From Qipengyuania qiaonensis (lineage in GTDB: Bacteria > Pseudomonadota > Alphaproteobacteria > Sphingomonadales > Sphingomonadaceae): 64,000 bases of DNA. The position numbers were made by a program, and so were the translations under genes. Shown in pieces: positions 49,293-58,835 of this stretch. A model generated the notes under the pieces. The model saw only the letters and a list, made by a program, of their open reading frames with translations, was not told where the DNA came from and made no database searches. How positions within the stretch are numbered: position 1 is the stretch's first letter; each line of letters starts with the position of its first letter. The DNA lies in NCBI RefSeq assembly GCF_019711515.1, contig NZ_JAIGNO010000006.1, positions 62,001 through 126,000 of the forward strand. Reading direction: 5' to 3'.

Positions 49293-50705
49293 ATGGCGAC
49301 CGAACTGGTCTCAACCGAGCCCGCGACAGGCAGGGAAATCTGGCGCGGCACATCCGGCGACGTCGATCGGACGGTCGAACGTGCCAGAACGGCAATGCGC
49401 AGCTGGGCACGCGAACCTTTGGCACGCCGGATCGAACTGATGCGCCGGTTCGCCAATCAGGTCCGCAAGCACGCGGAGCCTTTTGCCGAGCTGATCGCGC
49501 GCGAAACCGGCAAACCGCTATGGGAAGCACGCACCGAAGTCGAAGCGGTTATCGGCAAGGTGGAGATTTCGATCACCGCCTATGCCGATCGTACCGGGCA
49601 GAAGAAGCTCGACAGCGCGCTGCAGGGCAAGGCGGCGGTGCGGCACAAACCGCATGGCGTGATGACGGTCCTCGGCCCCTACAACTTTCCCGCACACCTG
49701 CCGAACGGCCATATCGTACCGGCGCTGATCGCGGGCAATGTGGTGATCTTCAAGCCGAGCGAGAAAACGCCCGCCGTCGGCGAATTCCTGACCCGCTGCT
49801 TCCACGAAGCCAAGGTGCCCGAAGACGTGATTCAGTGCATTCATGGCGGGGTCGAGGTCGGACAGGGCCTGGTCGAACACTGGATGGTCGACGGTGTGCT
49901 GTTCACCGGTTCGGCCCGTGCGGGGATAGCGATCAATCGCAAGCTTGCCACCGACCCCGGCAAGATCGTGGCGCTGGAAATGGGCGGCAACAATCCGATC
50001 GTGATGCTGGATACCCCCAAGATCGACGATGCCGCGGCGACCATCGTGCAATCGGCCTTCACGACTGCCGGCCAGCGCTGCACCGCCGCACGGCGGTTGA
50101 TCGTGGTCGATTCCATGTTCGACAAGATCGTGCCGGCGGTGAAGACGCTGGCGGAAAAGCTGATCGTCGATGAACCCTTTGCCGACCCGCAGCCTTTCAT
50201 GGGTTGCGTGATCGACAATGGAACGGCCGACCTTCTGTCCGAAAGTTTCGTCGCCCTGATGAGCCGGGGCGGCAAGCCGATCATGCATATGAAGCGGCCC
50301 GACGAAAACCTGCCCTTCCTCTCCCCCGCGATCCTCGATGCCACCGACATTCATGAGCGGCCCGACATCGAATTGTTCGGCCCCCTGCTTCAGGTGATCC
50401 GCGTCGGCACCTTCGAAGAGGCGATCGAGGAAGCGAACAATACGCGCTACGGCCTGTCGGCCTCGCTCGTCGGTGGGCGGCCCGAAGACTTCGAAACGTT
50501 CTGGAGCGAGATCCGCGCCGGTATCGTCAACTGGAATCGCCCGACCAACGGAGCTTCGTCGGCTGCACCGTTCGGCGGTGTGGGCCTGTCGGGCAATCAT
50601 CGCCCGGCGGCATTCTACGCCGCCGATTATTGCGCCTATCCAGTAGCTAGCAATGAAATGGAACAGCCGCGCGCCAGCATAGGTCTGGGCCTCAAAAGCA
50701 GCTGA
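49293..50705 (+). CDS. astD: Succinylglutamate-semialdehyde dehydrogenase-like aldehyde dehydrogenase
   Basis: This encodes 470 residues. ALDH motifs are VLGPYNFPAHLPNGHIVPAL, LFTGSARAG (NAD loop), VALEMGGNNP (catalytic Glu) and TTAGQRCTAARR (catalytic Cys). The sequence resembles AstD of the arginine succinyltransferase pathway. No other ast gene is nearby, so the physiological substrate could differ. Confidence 0.88.
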   Translation: MATELVSTEPATGREIWRGTSGDVDRTVERARTAMRSWAREPLARRIELMRRFANQVRKHAEPFAELIARETGKPLWEARTEVEAVIGKVEISITAYADRTGQKKLDSALQGKAAVRHKPHGVMTVLGPYNFPAHLPNGHIVPALIAGNVVIFKPSEKTPAVGEFLTRCFHEAKVPEDVIQCIHGGVEVGQGLVEHWMVDGVLFTGSARAGIAINRKLATDPGKIVALEMGGNNPIVMLDTPKIDDAAATIVQSAFTTAGQRCTAARRLIVVDSMFDKIVPAVKTLAEKLIVDEPFADPQPFMGCVIDNGTADLLSESFVALMSRGGKPIMHMKRPDENLPFLSPAILDATDIHERPDIELFGPLLQVIRVGTFEEAIEEANNTRYGLSASLVGGRPEDFETFWSEIRAGIVNWNRPTNGASSAAPFGGVGLSGNHRPAAFYAADYCAYPVASNEMEQPRASIGLGLKSS

Positions 50706-50711
50706 TTGTGA

Positions 50712-51422
50712 TCAGTCGGTTGTAACCAGATCGATCTCGGTTACACCCTGCGCTAGACGCCGGCCGTATACGACATAGGCCGAATTGCCTTTCGTCCCCG
50801 AAAGAATGTTGTCGCCTGCAGCGGTGACGTGTTCGACATTGTAGCCTGCGCCCCGGGCACGGGTATAGTAAAAGGCAAGCACCTCATCGAGGGCGACCGG
50901 CGTGAGGAAGGAGACGACCCTTAGCGCGCAGTTGCCTTCGTCGGTGCCGGCGGCTTCCTGGGTGTTGCCGCGCGGATAGACCGGAAAGGCCGCGGGCAGT
51001 TTGGCGGCCCAGGCCGATGTGTAATTCACCTTCTCGCCGCAATTTTCGCCCCCCGGCGCGACGGCTGCGCGCGCAGCGGCGACCATGGCACTGCTGGGCG
51101 CGGCATTGGCGCCCAGAGTCTTGGCGGTGGGCGGAGAGACCAGATTGCCCCGTCCACCGACCAGTTCGGCGGCGCGAGTGCGCGCGGCATCGATCGCACG
51201 GGGCGACTTGTCGATATTGGGAATCGCCGCATTGCCGGTACCGGACAGTGCGGCATTGGCTTCGTTACGGTCGGCCAGATCGGGATCCGTCATCAGCTCG
51301 TCGTTGAGAGCCTGTTCGGTTGCCGGGTCCATGGCGTCGTCAGCCGCCTTGTCGTCGGCCTTGTCGCCACAGCCGGCCAGAAGGACCACGGGAAGAATTG
51401 AGGCGAGCAGACGACTTTTCAT
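50712..51422 (-). CDS. Lipoprotein of unknown function
   Basis: This encodes 236 residues. The lipobox is in VVLLAGCGDKADD. A middle stretch is Ala/Asp-rich, and a C-terminal domain (AAFPVYPRGNTQEAAGT; LDEVLAFYYTRARGAGYNVEH) looks like a small alpha/beta fold. The ATG at 51422 (MKSRLLASILPV) is chosen because GAAAGG lies just upstream. I do not recognise the family. It is likely anchored in the outer membrane. It converges on the AstD-like gene. Confidence 0.75.
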   Translation of the reverse strand: MKSRLLASILPVVLLAGCGDKADDKAADDAMDPATEQALNDELMTDPDLADRNEANAALSGTGNAAIPNIDKSPRAIDAARTRAAELVGGRGNLVSPPTAKTLGANAAPSSAMVAAARAAVAPGGENCGEKVNYTSAWAAKLPAAFPVYPRGNTQEAAGTDEGNCALRVVSFLTPVALDEVLAFYYTRARGAGYNVEHVTAAGDNILSGTKGNSAYVVYGRRLAQGVTEIDLVTTD

Positions 51423-51638
51423 TGAAAGACCTTTCGGCTTGGTATGCCGCGGGACTAGCGCCGATCGGGCTTCGAACTCCAGCCCGGCGGAATCGCCTGC
51501 ACCATAGCGGGACATGCCTCCTCGCAACAGAAAAAGGACGCCGCCCGCCTCCCGCAGGAGATCGGACGACGCCCTCACGGCTCGGTGGGAACCGTGATTC
51601 CCGGCCGCGGGTGGGCACGGCCGGAACCCTTCAGATCG

Positions 51639-52076
51639 TTACTCGCAGCGGCTGCCGGAACGGTCGATCGTACGACCAAGCAGCGCACCTGCCGCACCGC
51701 CGAGGATCGCACCGAGCGTGCGATCGCCGCGTCCGGCGATTTCGTGGCCAGCCAGCGCACCGACACCCGCGCCGATCACAAGACCGGTGGTGCCGTTGTC
51801 GCGGCGGCAGTAATAGCGTCCGTCCTGGCCGCGCCAGACATCGCGATCCCTGCGCGCGGAGCGGCGGTCATAACGGGAGTCATACCGGTCGTAGCCGCGG
51901 TAGTCGCGATAACGGCGGTCGTAGCGATCGCGATACTGCTGAAACGTCATGTCTCCGGTCGCTGCGACATGGGCCCCGGGGGAGGCATGCATGGCGGGTG
52001 CGGCACTTGCGGGCATCGCCAGCGCCAGACCCGAAGTAGCGAGCGCGATCGAGGCGGATTTGAGAAGTTTCGACAT
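51639..52076 (-). CDS. Glycine-zipper 2TM (17 kDa antigen-like) envelope protein
   Basis: This encodes 145 residues. A signal peptide (IALATSGLALAMPASA) is followed by a Tyr/Arg/Asp-rich linker (YRDRYDRRYRDYRGYDRYD) and two glycine zippers (VIGAGVGALAGHEIAG and AILGGAAGALLGRTI) typical of the 17 kDa/SlyB-like family in the outer membrane. The product starts at MSKLLKSAS; an open frame upstream lacks support. Confidence 0.85.
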   Translation of the reverse strand: MSKLLKSASIALATSGLALAMPASAAPAMHASPGAHVAATGDMTFQQYRDRYDRRYRDYRGYDRYDSRYDRRSARRDRDVWRGQDGRYYCRRDNGTTGLVIGAGVGALAGHEIAGRGDRTLGAILGGAAGALLGRTIDRSGSRCE

Positions 52077-52259
52077 GGCTTCTTCCTTTTCTTTCTCCAG
52101 CGAACGGAGGGTGATTCCGTCGATGTCGTTAAGCTTTACGCCGTTCAATATGAACGATATGCAACGCCGCTGTCAGAATTGAAATTATCGATGAAGCGAG
52201 TTTCCGGCGTCGACGAAATGATGCTTGCAGGCCCTTTTCGAGCCGCCTAGCGCGAGCCG

Positions 52260-53162
52260 ATGAACGCGAATGCCCCACCACAGCATGATCGAACGGGGCT
52301 TGCTGCCGCCTTCGCTGCCTACATCGTCTGGGGCTTCCTGCCGCTGTACCTGATTCTCGTGAAGACGGTCCCGGCGCTGGAATTCGTGGGCTGGCGGATC
52401 ATCTGCACGCTGCCGCTGTGTATCCTGATCGCGCTTGTGCGAAAGCAATGGCCGGACCTGCGTGCAGCCCTTGCGAACCGCCGAACGATGGGTTGGCTGT
52501 CCATCAGTGCGACTCTGATCGGGATGAACTGGGTGGTCTATGTCTGGGCGATCCAGATGGGCGAGGTCTATGCCGCCAGCCTCGGCTACTACATCAATCC
52601 GCTCATCAACGTTCTGCTCGGCACAATCCTGCTTGGCGAACGACTGACGCGACCGCAATGGGCCGCGGTCGGGATTGCCGCAATCGGCGTCTCGCTTCTC
52701 GCCGCAGGTGCCTTGACCACCCTGTGGATCAGCCTCGCCCTGGCACTTACCTTCGGCTGTTACGGGCTGATCCGCAAACAGGTCGATGTCGGCTCGGTCC
52801 CCGGCCTGACCATCGAATCGCTCCTCCTGCTGCTCCCTTCGGCAGGGATAACCTGGTATTTCGCGCAGTCGCAGGGTTCGTCCATTGCGATTTCAACCGA
52901 GCTCACCCTTGCCATCATGCTGGGCGGGGTGCTCACCGCCGTCCCGCTGCTTATGTTCGCCGTTGCCGCGCGCAAGCTGCCTTATTCGACGATGGGCTTT
53001 ATCCAGTTCCTGGCGCCCAGCATCGTTTTCATCCTCGGGCTCACGGCCTTCGACAAACCGCTCCACCCGGTCGAGATCGCCTGCTTCGCCTGCATCTGGG
53101 CGGCAGCGGGAATTTTCGTGTGGGACCTCGTGGCGCGATCTAGGAAGCCAGCCGCCAGCTGA
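52260..53162 (+). CDS. rarD: EamA-family transporter RarD
   Basis: This encodes 300 residues with ten predicted transmembrane segments in two EamA repeats. [37 protein letters not shown] and [18 protein letters not shown] are typical of RarD. It is a drug/metabolite exporter of uncertain substrate. Its end overlaps the convergent pyrC end by 23 bp. Confidence 0.92.
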   Translation: MNANAPPQHDRTGLAAAFAAYIVWGFLPLYLILVKTVPALEFVGWRIICTLPLCILIALVRKQWPDLRAALANRRTMGWLSISATLIGMNWVVYVWAIQMGEVYAASLGYYINPLINVLLGTILLGERLTRPQWAAVGIAAIGVSLLAAGALTTLWISLALALTFGCYGLIRKQVDVGSVPGLTIESLLLLLPSAGITWYFAQSQGSSIAISTELTLAIMLGGVLTAVPLLMFAVAARKLPYSTMGFIQFLAPSIVFILGLTAFDKPLHPVEIACFACIWAAAGIFVWDLVARSRKPAAS

Positions 53163-54177
53163 GCGTCTCGCCGGCGTGGAAGGGTACGATGGGCGCTTCG
53201 CCGCCATCGATTTCAGCGGGCACATCCACCGGTATCTTTTCCAGCGTGATCCGTTCTTCGTTGGGAGCCAGCCGGTAGAAGGCAGGGCCGTTGAGGCTGG
53301 CGAAAGCCTCGAAATGCTCCAGCGCGCCTTCATCTTCGAACACCTTGACGTAGCTTTCGAGTGCAACGGGCGCATTGAAGATGCCTGCGCAGCCGCAATC
53401 GCTTTCCTTGTCGTGGCGATGGTGCGGTGCACTGTCGGTGCCGAGGAAGTATTTAGGCGAGCCGCTGGTAGCCGCACCGCGCAGGGCGAGGCGATGCTGC
53501 TCGCGTTTCGCGACCGGCAGGCAGTACATATGCGGCCTGATCCCGCCGACGAGGATATCGTTACGGTTGATATGGAGATGCTGCGGAGTGATCGTCGCAG
53601 CGATATTCGGCCCTGCGCCCTCCACGAAACTCACCGCCTGCATGGTGGTGATGTGTTCGAAGATGACTCGCAGGTTCGGCAGCCGATCGACCAGCGGCTG
53701 GAGCACGCGGTCGATGAACACCGCCTCGCGGTCGAAGATATCGATATCGGGCGTGGTCACTTCGCCGTGGACGCATAGCGGCATACCGATATCCGCCATG
53801 CGTTCGAGCACGCCCATAATGTTCGCGATGTCGGTGACGCCGTGCGCCGAATTGGTCGTCGCGCCCGCCGGATAGAGCTTGGCCGCGGTCAGCACGCCAT
53901 CGTTATGTCCCGCGGCCAGATCGTCGGCATCGCTTTCGTCGGTGAGATAGGCGGTCATCAGCGGCGTGAAGTCGATACCCTCGGGGACCGCTTCGACGAT
54001 CCGCGCGCGATATGCGGCAGCCAGCGCCGTAGTCGTGACCGGCGGGGCGAGGTTCGGCATGACGATCGCTCGCGCGAACTGGCGGGCGGTGTAGGGGACC
54101 ACGGCACGCATCGTATCCCCATCGCGGAAATGGAGATGCCAATCGTCGGGGCGGCGGATTGTCAGCGATTCGACCAT
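53140..54177 (-). CDS. pyrC: Dihydroorotase, type II
   Basis: This encodes 345 residues, matching E. coli PyrC in length. Metal ligands are seen in [16 protein letters not shown] (HxH), [12 protein letters not shown] (the lysine that is carboxylated), [15 protein letters not shown] and [11 protein letters not shown]. It closes the pyrimidine ring to dihydroorotate. The ATG at 54177 fits the E. coli start; a GTG at 54213 gives a 12-residue longer product that nearly meets the divergent ygfZ start. Confidence 0.95.
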   Translation of the reverse strand: MVESLTIRRPDDWHLHFRDGDTMRAVVPYTARQFARAIVMPNLAPPVTTTALAAAYRARIVEAVPEGIDFTPLMTAYLTDESDADDLAAGHNDGVLTAAKLYPAGATTNSAHGVTDIANIMGVLERMADIGMPLCVHGEVTTPDIDIFDREAVFIDRVLQPLVDRLPNLRVIFEHITTMQAVSFVEGAGPNIAATITPQHLHINRNDILVGGIRPHMYCLPVAKREQHRLALRGAATSGSPKYFLGTDSAPHHRHDKESDCGCAGIFNAPVALESYVKVFEDEGALEHFEAFASLNGPAFYRLAPNEERITLEKIPVDVPAEIDGGEAPIVPFHAGETLSWRLAS

Positions 54178-54215
54178 GCGGTTGCCTATGACGACGAGCG
54201 GCCTATCTGTCACCC

Positions 54216-54959
54216 ATGACCGCCACCTGCCTGACCAGCCGCGCCGTGATCCGCCTGTCGACCGAAGATCCGGAGGAGGACGTTGCAGCCTTCCTCCAGG
54301 GTCTCGTCACCAACGATGTGACCGGCACGCTGCCCGTTTACGCCGGACTGTTGACGCCGCAGGGCAAGACGTTGTTCGATTTCATCGTGTGGCCGGGCGT
54401 CACTGGCGAGTTGCTGATCGATTGCGAGGCGGAGCTGGCGCAGGATCTGGTCAAACGCCTCTCGCTCTATCGGCTGCGGAGGAAGATCGAGATTGCTGTC
54501 GACGCTGCGGTCGGGGTGCACTGGCAGCGCGAAATGGGCGATGGCGGAGCCGCCGATCCGCGGCTGGGCGCATTGGGCCAGCGCTGGCTGGCTCCGGCGA
54601 GCGAGGGGAATGGAGCAGCCGACGCAGCATGGCTGGCCCATCGCCTCGCCCTCGGCGTTGCAGAAGGCAGCGCCGAGCTGGGCGATATCCTGTGGCTCGA
54701 GACGAACGCCGTCGAACTACACGGAGTGAGCTTCTCCAAAGGCTGCTATGTCGGACAGGAAAACACCGCCCGGATGAACTGGCGGAGCAAAGTCAACCGG
54801 CGGCTGGTGGTGGTCCCGCTCGACAAGTCCGACGAAAAACAGCGCCAGGTGGAATATCCAGATCTGGGCCTGGCGGTCGATCATTTGCGGATTGCGGATA
54901 TCGACCCGGAAGTTGCTCCCGAATGGGTGCGCGTGTCGCTCAGCACTTCGGAACGGTAA
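54216..54959 (+). CDS. ygfZ: Folate-binding protein YgfZ
   Basis: This encodes 247 residues of the aminomethyltransferase-like fold. [17 protein letters not shown] carries the conserved K-G-C-Y-V-G-Q-E motif with its active Cys. YgfZ helps repair or assemble certain iron-sulfur enzymes using tetrahydrofolate. It is divergent from pyrC and overlaps the TetR gene end by 20 bp. Confidence 0.94.
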   Translation: MTATCLTSRAVIRLSTEDPEEDVAAFLQGLVTNDVTGTLPVYAGLLTPQGKTLFDFIVWPGVTGELLIDCEAELAQDLVKRLSLYRLRRKIEIAVDAAVGVHWQREMGDGGAADPRLGALGQRWLAPASEGNGAADAAWLAHRLALGVAEGSAELGDILWLETNAVELHGVSFSKGCYVGQENTARMNWRSKVNRRLVVVPLDKSDEKQRQVEYPDLGLAVDHLRIADIDPEVAPEWVRVSLSTSER

Positions 54960-55539
54960 TCTCCATCGATCGCACGAGCATGCGCTCCGCCCGGTCGCGG
55001 GCGGCGGTTTCCGGCAGCCCCAGCGACCGCGACAGGGCTGTGCCGATCAGCGCATCGCCCATCGCCATCAGTACCAGCGCCAGCGTTTCCTCATGCACCT
55101 GCATCGGCGCGACGCCATGCGCAGCCTCTTCGGGGGCGATTTCATCGACCAGTTGATGAATGGTTTCGACAATGGGCGTCAGCGCATCTTCGTTGCCGGT
55201 CAGGATCATCCAGCTGGCAAGCGCCCCGGCGCCTTCCTTGTCGAACGCATCGAAGGCGAGATCGACCACCTCGCGCGGTGAACCCAGCCCCGCCCGGCTC
55301 GCCCGGACGGCATCGATGATCGTGTCGCAGACTGTGCCTGCGAGGTGGCCGGCCAGCGCCTTTTGCAGGCCCGCAGCCGATCCGAAATGATGTAGCAGAT
55401 TCGCATGGGTACGCCCGATTCGCCCGCCCACCGCCTTCAGCGTGACTGACTGCGGCCCCGTTTCGATGAGCAGGGAACGCGCCGCCTCGAGCGCGGCAAG
55501 ACGCGATTCCTCCGGAGAAAGTCGTTTTCGGGTGGCCAT
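54940..55539 (-). CDS. TetR-family regulator
   Basis: This encodes 199 residues. The N-terminal helix-turn-helix is SVTLKAVGGRIGRTHANLLH, inside LAALEAARSLLIETG...FGSAAGLQKAL. The C-terminal ligand domain is variable. It is divergent from the PF10118 metal-dependent hydrolase gene, and the shared intergenic region holds a perfect 8-bp-arm palindrome over the promoter. It probably represses that gene and itself. Confidence 0.9.
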   Translation of the reverse strand: MATRKRLSPEESRLAALEAARSLLIETGPQSVTLKAVGGRIGRTHANLLHHFGSAAGLQKALAGHLAGTVCDTIIDAVRASRAGLGSPREVVDLAFDAFDKEGAGALASWMILTGNEDALTPIVETIHQLVDEIAPEEAAHGVAPMQVHEETLALVLMAMGDALIGTALSRSLGLPETAARDRAERMLVRSMEITVPKC

Positions 55540-55596
55540 ATGCGTGGAAAGACTAAAGCATTCATCGACAGTGGGAAAGCCGTTAACCGCCTCTTA

Positions 55597-55627
55597 TTGA
55601 CAGTTATGTAAGTAAGCGCTACTTACA
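55597..55627 (+). promoter_or_regulatory. Promoter with perfect TetR-type operator
   Basis: TTGACA (55597-55602) is followed after 17 bp by TACTTA (55620-55625). The palindrome TGTAAGTA-N5-TACTTACA (55607-55627) covers the spacer and the -10 box of the hydrolase gene, next to the divergent TetR gene. Confidence 0.8.
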
Positions 55628-55657
55628 CGCTTGTCAGTAACCACTGTGGAGCTTTCC

Positions 55658-56536
55658 ATGAACGCCCCCGTTTCCATCGATACCGACACCCGCAAATTCG
55701 CGCCGACTCCCGAAGATCTCACGATCACCGTGCGAGACGAACGCTTCAATCGCGGGACGACACCACGCCGCTGGTGGGCTGGCGAGCCCTTCGGCACTGC
55801 CTGGCACAACGCTTTGTCGGCCACTTTTCCGCGGGGCGAGGCGTTCTTCATCGAATCCGTAAAAGCCTTTCGCGAAGGTGCCGATCCCAAACTCGAAAGC
55901 GAGATTCGCGCTTTCGTTAAACAGGAAATCAACCACACGCGCGAACATATCGCCTTCAACCGGTTGGCCGAAGACCACGGCTACGACATCAAGGCGATCG
56001 ACCAGCGCGTGGCCGAGATGCTGCAACTACTCAAAGGCCGCCCGGAGATCCTCAATCTCGCCGCGACCATGGCGCTCGAGCACTACACCGCCATGATGGC
56101 CGCCGAGTTTCTGGCCAACGAGGCGCATTTCGCGGATGCCGACGCCGAGGTTCGCGACATGTGGCGCTGGCATGCCGCCGAAGAGATCGAGCACAAGGGT
56201 GTCGCTTTCGATACCTGGAACCACGCCACGCGCGACTGGTCTGCATGGAAGCGTTGGAAAGTCCGCAGCCTGATGATGCTGCTCGTCACCGGCCGCTTCT
56301 TCCGCAATCGCTGGCAGGACAGCATGAACCTGCTGGCGCAGGACGGCATTGTCGGCTGGAAGGCACGTTGGGGTCTGTTCCGGTACCTGACCGTGAGCCC
56401 AGGCGTCGTTCGGCGGATTCTCCCGGAATGGCTGGCCTATTTCAAGCCCGGTTTCCATCCCTGGGACCACGACGATCGCAAGCTGATCGAGGTCTATGAA
56501 GGCGACTTTCCCGATGCCCTCATGCCCGCGGAGTAG
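55658..56536 (+). CDS. PF10118-family metal-dependent hydrolase-like protein
   Basis: This encodes 292 residues. Several His/Glu pairs form the metal site: EINHTREHIAFNRL, MALEHYTAMMAAEFL and RWHAAEEIEHKGVAFD. The pattern of a helical bundle with ExxH repeats is characteristic of PF10118, whose reaction is not established and which resembles ferritin-like di-iron proteins. The ATG at 55658 (MNAPVSIDT) is chosen; an upstream ATG at 55631 lies too close to the promoter. It is probably controlled by the divergent TetR regulator. Confidence 0.88.
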   Translation: MNAPVSIDTDTRKFAPTPEDLTITVRDERFNRGTTPRRWWAGEPFGTAWHNALSATFPRGEAFFIESVKAFREGADPKLESEIRAFVKQEINHTREHIAFNRLAEDHGYDIKAIDQRVAEMLQLLKGRPEILNLAATMALEHYTAMMAAEFLANEAHFADADAEVRDMWRWHAAEEIEHKGVAFDTWNHATRDWSAWKRWKVRSLMMLLVTGRFFRNRWQDSMNLLAQDGIVGWKARWGLFRYLTVSPGVVRRILPEWLAYFKPGFHPWDHDDRKLIEVYEGDFPDALMPAE

Positions 56537-56555
56537 AAACGACCCGTGAAACATG

Positions 56556-56588
56556 AAAGCCCCGCGACCGGATCGCGGGGCTTTTCAT
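56556..56588 (+). terminator. Rho-independent terminator between PF10118 and GNAT genes
   Basis: AAAGCCCCGCGA pairs with TCGCGGGGCTTT around a five-base loop, followed by TTCATTT. The genes on both sides end here (stops at 56536 and 56592), so it can act in both directions. Confidence 0.9.
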
Positions 56589-56591
56589 TTG

Positions 56592-57134
56592 TCAGGCCGC
56601 CATCGACGGAACTGCCGTGCATCCGGTCAGAACTAGGCGGTAGAGCGCGCAGGGCGCCTCTGCCCCCCGCCCCCTGCTGTGGCGCGGAACCACCTTGCCC
56701 GTCGGCACGAAGCCGATCTTGCGCAACACCTTGCCCGAAGCCGGGTTGTCGATGAAATGCCCCGCTTCGATGCTCTGGTGGCCAAGCAGCCGCGCGACTT
56801 CGAGCATACCCTGGGCGGCCTCGCTGGCGAAACCACGCCCCCAATGCGCACGTGCGATCCAGTACCCGAGTTCGGTTTTACCGCTCTCGCTTGGATCTAT
56901 CCCGACACAACCGACGATCTCGGATCCTTCCGGTGTCGGAAAGGTAATCAGGAAGCGCGGGTAGAACGGATGCGCATCGCGCATCACGAATTCGTCCGCA
57001 TGTTTGGGGAGATAGGGCCAAGGCGCGCTCGCAAGATTGCGGACGACGCCTTCATCGGCGATTCCGCCGAACAGCGCATCTGCATCTTCGGGCCAGGCAG
57101 GCCGCAACAGCAGCCTTTCGGTGACATGGAACAT
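56592..57134 (-). CDS. GNAT-family N-acetyltransferase
   Basis: This encodes 180 residues of the RimJ/RimL-like GNAT type: TERLLLRPAWPEDADALF at the start, ELGYWIARAHWGRGFASEAA as the acetyl-CoA loop, and EAGHFIDNPASGKVLRKIGF in motif B. It acetylates an amine, possibly a protein N-terminus. The ATG at 57134 (MFHVTERLLL) is chosen. The acceptor is unknown. Confidence 0.9.
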   Translation of the reverse strand: MFHVTERLLLRPAWPEDADALFGGIADEGVVRNLASAPWPYLPKHADEFVMRDAHPFYPRFLITFPTPEGSEIVGCVGIDPSESGKTELGYWIARAHWGRGFASEAAQGMLEVARLLGHQSIEAGHFIDNPASGKVLRKIGFVPTGKVVPRHSRGRGAEAPCALYRLVLTGCTAVPSMAA

Positions 57135-57243
57135 CGGTATTCTCCCCAAATCTCCACGCTCCGGGCTCCTAGGCCGGACGCGTGACAATTGCGTGATGGT
57201 GAAAGAAAATTTCACCGCGAAATTGAAGAGGGAGAAACGACGA

Positions 57244-57288
57244 GAGGGAGACGGCTCCCTTCCTTAACGGAAAGGTCCCATCTCCCTC
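57244..57288. repeat. Inverted repeat between GNAT and rpmA genes
   Basis: GAGGGAGA and TCTCCCTC are 29 bases apart, with smaller dyads inside. It lies downstream of rpmA on the minus strand and may be part of its transcription end, but there is no T-run. The rest of 57135-57357 shows no gene. Confidence 0.4.
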
Positions 57289-57357
57289 TTCGGCTGCCGG
57301 ATCATGGACCCGGCTGGGACCGTCCCGTTTGGACGATCCCGTTATCGGAGCGTCCGG

Positions 57358-57627
57358 TTATTCGGCGGCTTCTGCCATCATGTCGACCGAGACGAATTTA
57401 CGGTCGAGCTTGCCCTTGTGGAATCGCACAATACCGTCGGTAAGCGCGAACAGGGTATGGTCCTTGCCCATGCCGACATTGGCGCCCGGATAGAACTTGG
57501 TACCGCGCTGGCGCACAATGATGTTGCCGGCGACGACGTTTTCGCTACCGAACTTCTTCACGCCAAGACGACGACCGGCCGAATCACGACCGTTACGCGA
57601 CGAACCGCCTGCTTTCTTATGTGCCAT
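57358..57627 (-). CDS. rpmA: 50S ribosomal protein L27
   Basis: This encodes 89 residues: [20 protein letters not shown] at the start, [20 protein letters not shown] in the core and VRFHKGKL late, all standard for L27, whose N-terminus reaches the peptidyl-transferase centre. It lies 12 bp after rplU in the usual rplU-rpmA operon. Confidence 0.97.
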   Translation of the reverse strand: MAHKKAGGSSRNGRDSAGRRLGVKKFGSENVVAGNIIVRQRGTKFYPGANVGMGKDHTLFALTDGIVRFHKGKLDRKFVSVDMMAEAAE

Positions 57628-57639
57628 CGTTCGCGCTCC

Positions 57640-58116
57640 TTACTTCTTGTCTTCGGTCTTCTTGGCGGCAGCTTTCTTGGGCGCTGCCTTCTTGGCCGGA
57701 GCCTTTTCGGCAGCTTCCTTCTTCGGAGCAGCTTCCTTCTTCGGAGCAGCCTTCTTCTCGGTTGCATCCGCCTTCGGAGCCGCTTCCTTCTTCGGAGCGG
57801 CCTTCTTCTCGGCCTTCGAATCGCCAACCGCGGTAATGCGCAGCAGGGTCATCTGCTGGCGGTGACCGTTCTTGCGGCGATAGTTGTGGCGGCGACGCTT
57901 CTTGAAAACGACGACCTTTTCGCTCTTGGCCTGCGCAATGATCTCCGCCGAAACGGTAACCTTGCCGGCGTCCGAAAGCTTATCGCCTTCGCCAGCCAGC
58001 AGGACGTCGCCCAGCGTGATGGTGTCACCGGCATCGCCTGCCAGCTTCTCAACCGCGATCTTGTCTCCGGCGGCAACCCGGTACTGCTTGCCGCCCGTGC
58101 GCACTACTGCGAACAT
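57640..58116 (-). CDS. rplU: 50S ribosomal protein L21 with long Lys/Ala/Pro-rich C-terminal tail
   Basis: This encodes 158 residues. The first 100 are standard L21 ([36 protein letters not shown]). The last 55 or so are low complexity, built from short [13 protein letters not shown] units, and make the protein longer than the usual 103. Tails of this kind on L21 are known in some alphaproteobacteria. A -35/-10 promoter lies about 95 bp upstream. Confidence 0.96.
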   Translation of the reverse strand: MFAVVRTGGKQYRVAAGDKIAVEKLAGDAGDTITLGDVLLAGEGDKLSDAGKVTVSAEIIAQAKSEKVVVFKKRRRHNYRRKNGHRQQMTLLRITAVGDSKAEKKAAPKKEAAPKADATEKKAAPKKEAAPKKEAAEKAPAKKAAPKKAAAKKTEDKK

Positions 58117-58210
58117 GGTACGTATCTCTCGTTCAAATTGCTGTGCCGCATTCTTACGAAATTACGGCGCACCCGTCAGGCCGCCATGGGCAGCCCCGGA
58201 AAGAAGCGTG

Positions 58211-58239
58211 CCGTTAGGCGAAAGGAGGGCCCAAGTCAA
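58211..58239 (-). promoter_or_regulatory. Promoter of rplU-rpmA
   Basis: On the minus strand TTGACT (58239-58234) and TAACGG (58216-58211) are separated by exactly 17 bp. This leaves a leader of roughly 85-90 bases before rplU, long enough for a structured regulatory leader, though none was recognised. Confidence 0.6.
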
Positions 58240-58304
58240 CGCTTGCTGCGAGGAAATTTGCATCCTCGCTGGCGTGCGGCGACGCGCGTGATATGGAGAG
58301 CCCG

Positions 58305-58823
58305 ATGATCGACCGCAAGCATATTGCCCTCCCGTTAGTCGTAATCCTGCTGGCGGGCTGCGCCGGCGCGTCCTCGGGTCGCTACCCTTCGCTGGCCGTG
58401 CGCGATGTGGAACGGGCAGAAGGGACATTCGAACCCGTACCCGGCCCGCAGATCGAGGTCCCCCAGATCGAAATGGACGGAGGCACCGATACCGAATCAG
58501 GCCTGGCCGCGCTGGTGGAAGAGGCGCGCAAAGCCCATGCCGCATTCACCGAAGTCGTCCCCACGGCGGAACGCAGGGTGCAGGCCGCGTCCGGCAACAG
58601 CATCGGCAGCGATAGCTGGGCGGCCGCCCAGATCGCCCTTGCCGATCTCGATTCGGCCCGCAGCAACGCGGCGATCGTTCTGGGCGAGCTCGATACGCTC
58701 TATACCGCAACGGCAGTCCAGGGGGAGGATGCATCGGCGATCGCCGCCGCCCGCGATACGGTCATCGCCCTGGTCAGCGAAGAAGACACCGTGCTCGAAC
58801 GCCTTCGTGCGCAGGTCCGCTAG
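58305..58823 (+). CDS. Small lipoprotein of unknown function
   Basis: This encodes 172 residues with lipobox LLAGC after a short hydrophobic stretch (PLVVILLAGCAG). The mature part is helical, Ala/Glu/Asp-rich (LAALVEEARKAHAAF; AAQIALADLDSARSN), and likely a coiled coil. The ATG at 58305 is preferred because GGAG is six bases upstream; an ATG at 58293 overlaps that site. The function is unknown. It is divergent from rplU. Confidence 0.75.
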   Translation: MIDRKHIALPLVVILLAGCAGASSGRYPSLAVRDVERAEGTFEPVPGPQIEVPQIEMDGGTDTESGLAALVEEARKAHAAFTEVVPTAERRVQAASGNSIGSDSWAAAQIALADLDSARSNAAIVLGELDTLYTATAVQGEDASAIAAARDTVIALVSEEDTVLERLRAQVR

Positions 58824-58835
58824 GGCAGAAGCCGG

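Noticed and set aside
49293-50705. Arginine succinyltransferase (ast) operon
   Set aside because: Only an AstD-like gene is present; the neighbours are unrelated lipoproteins and selO.
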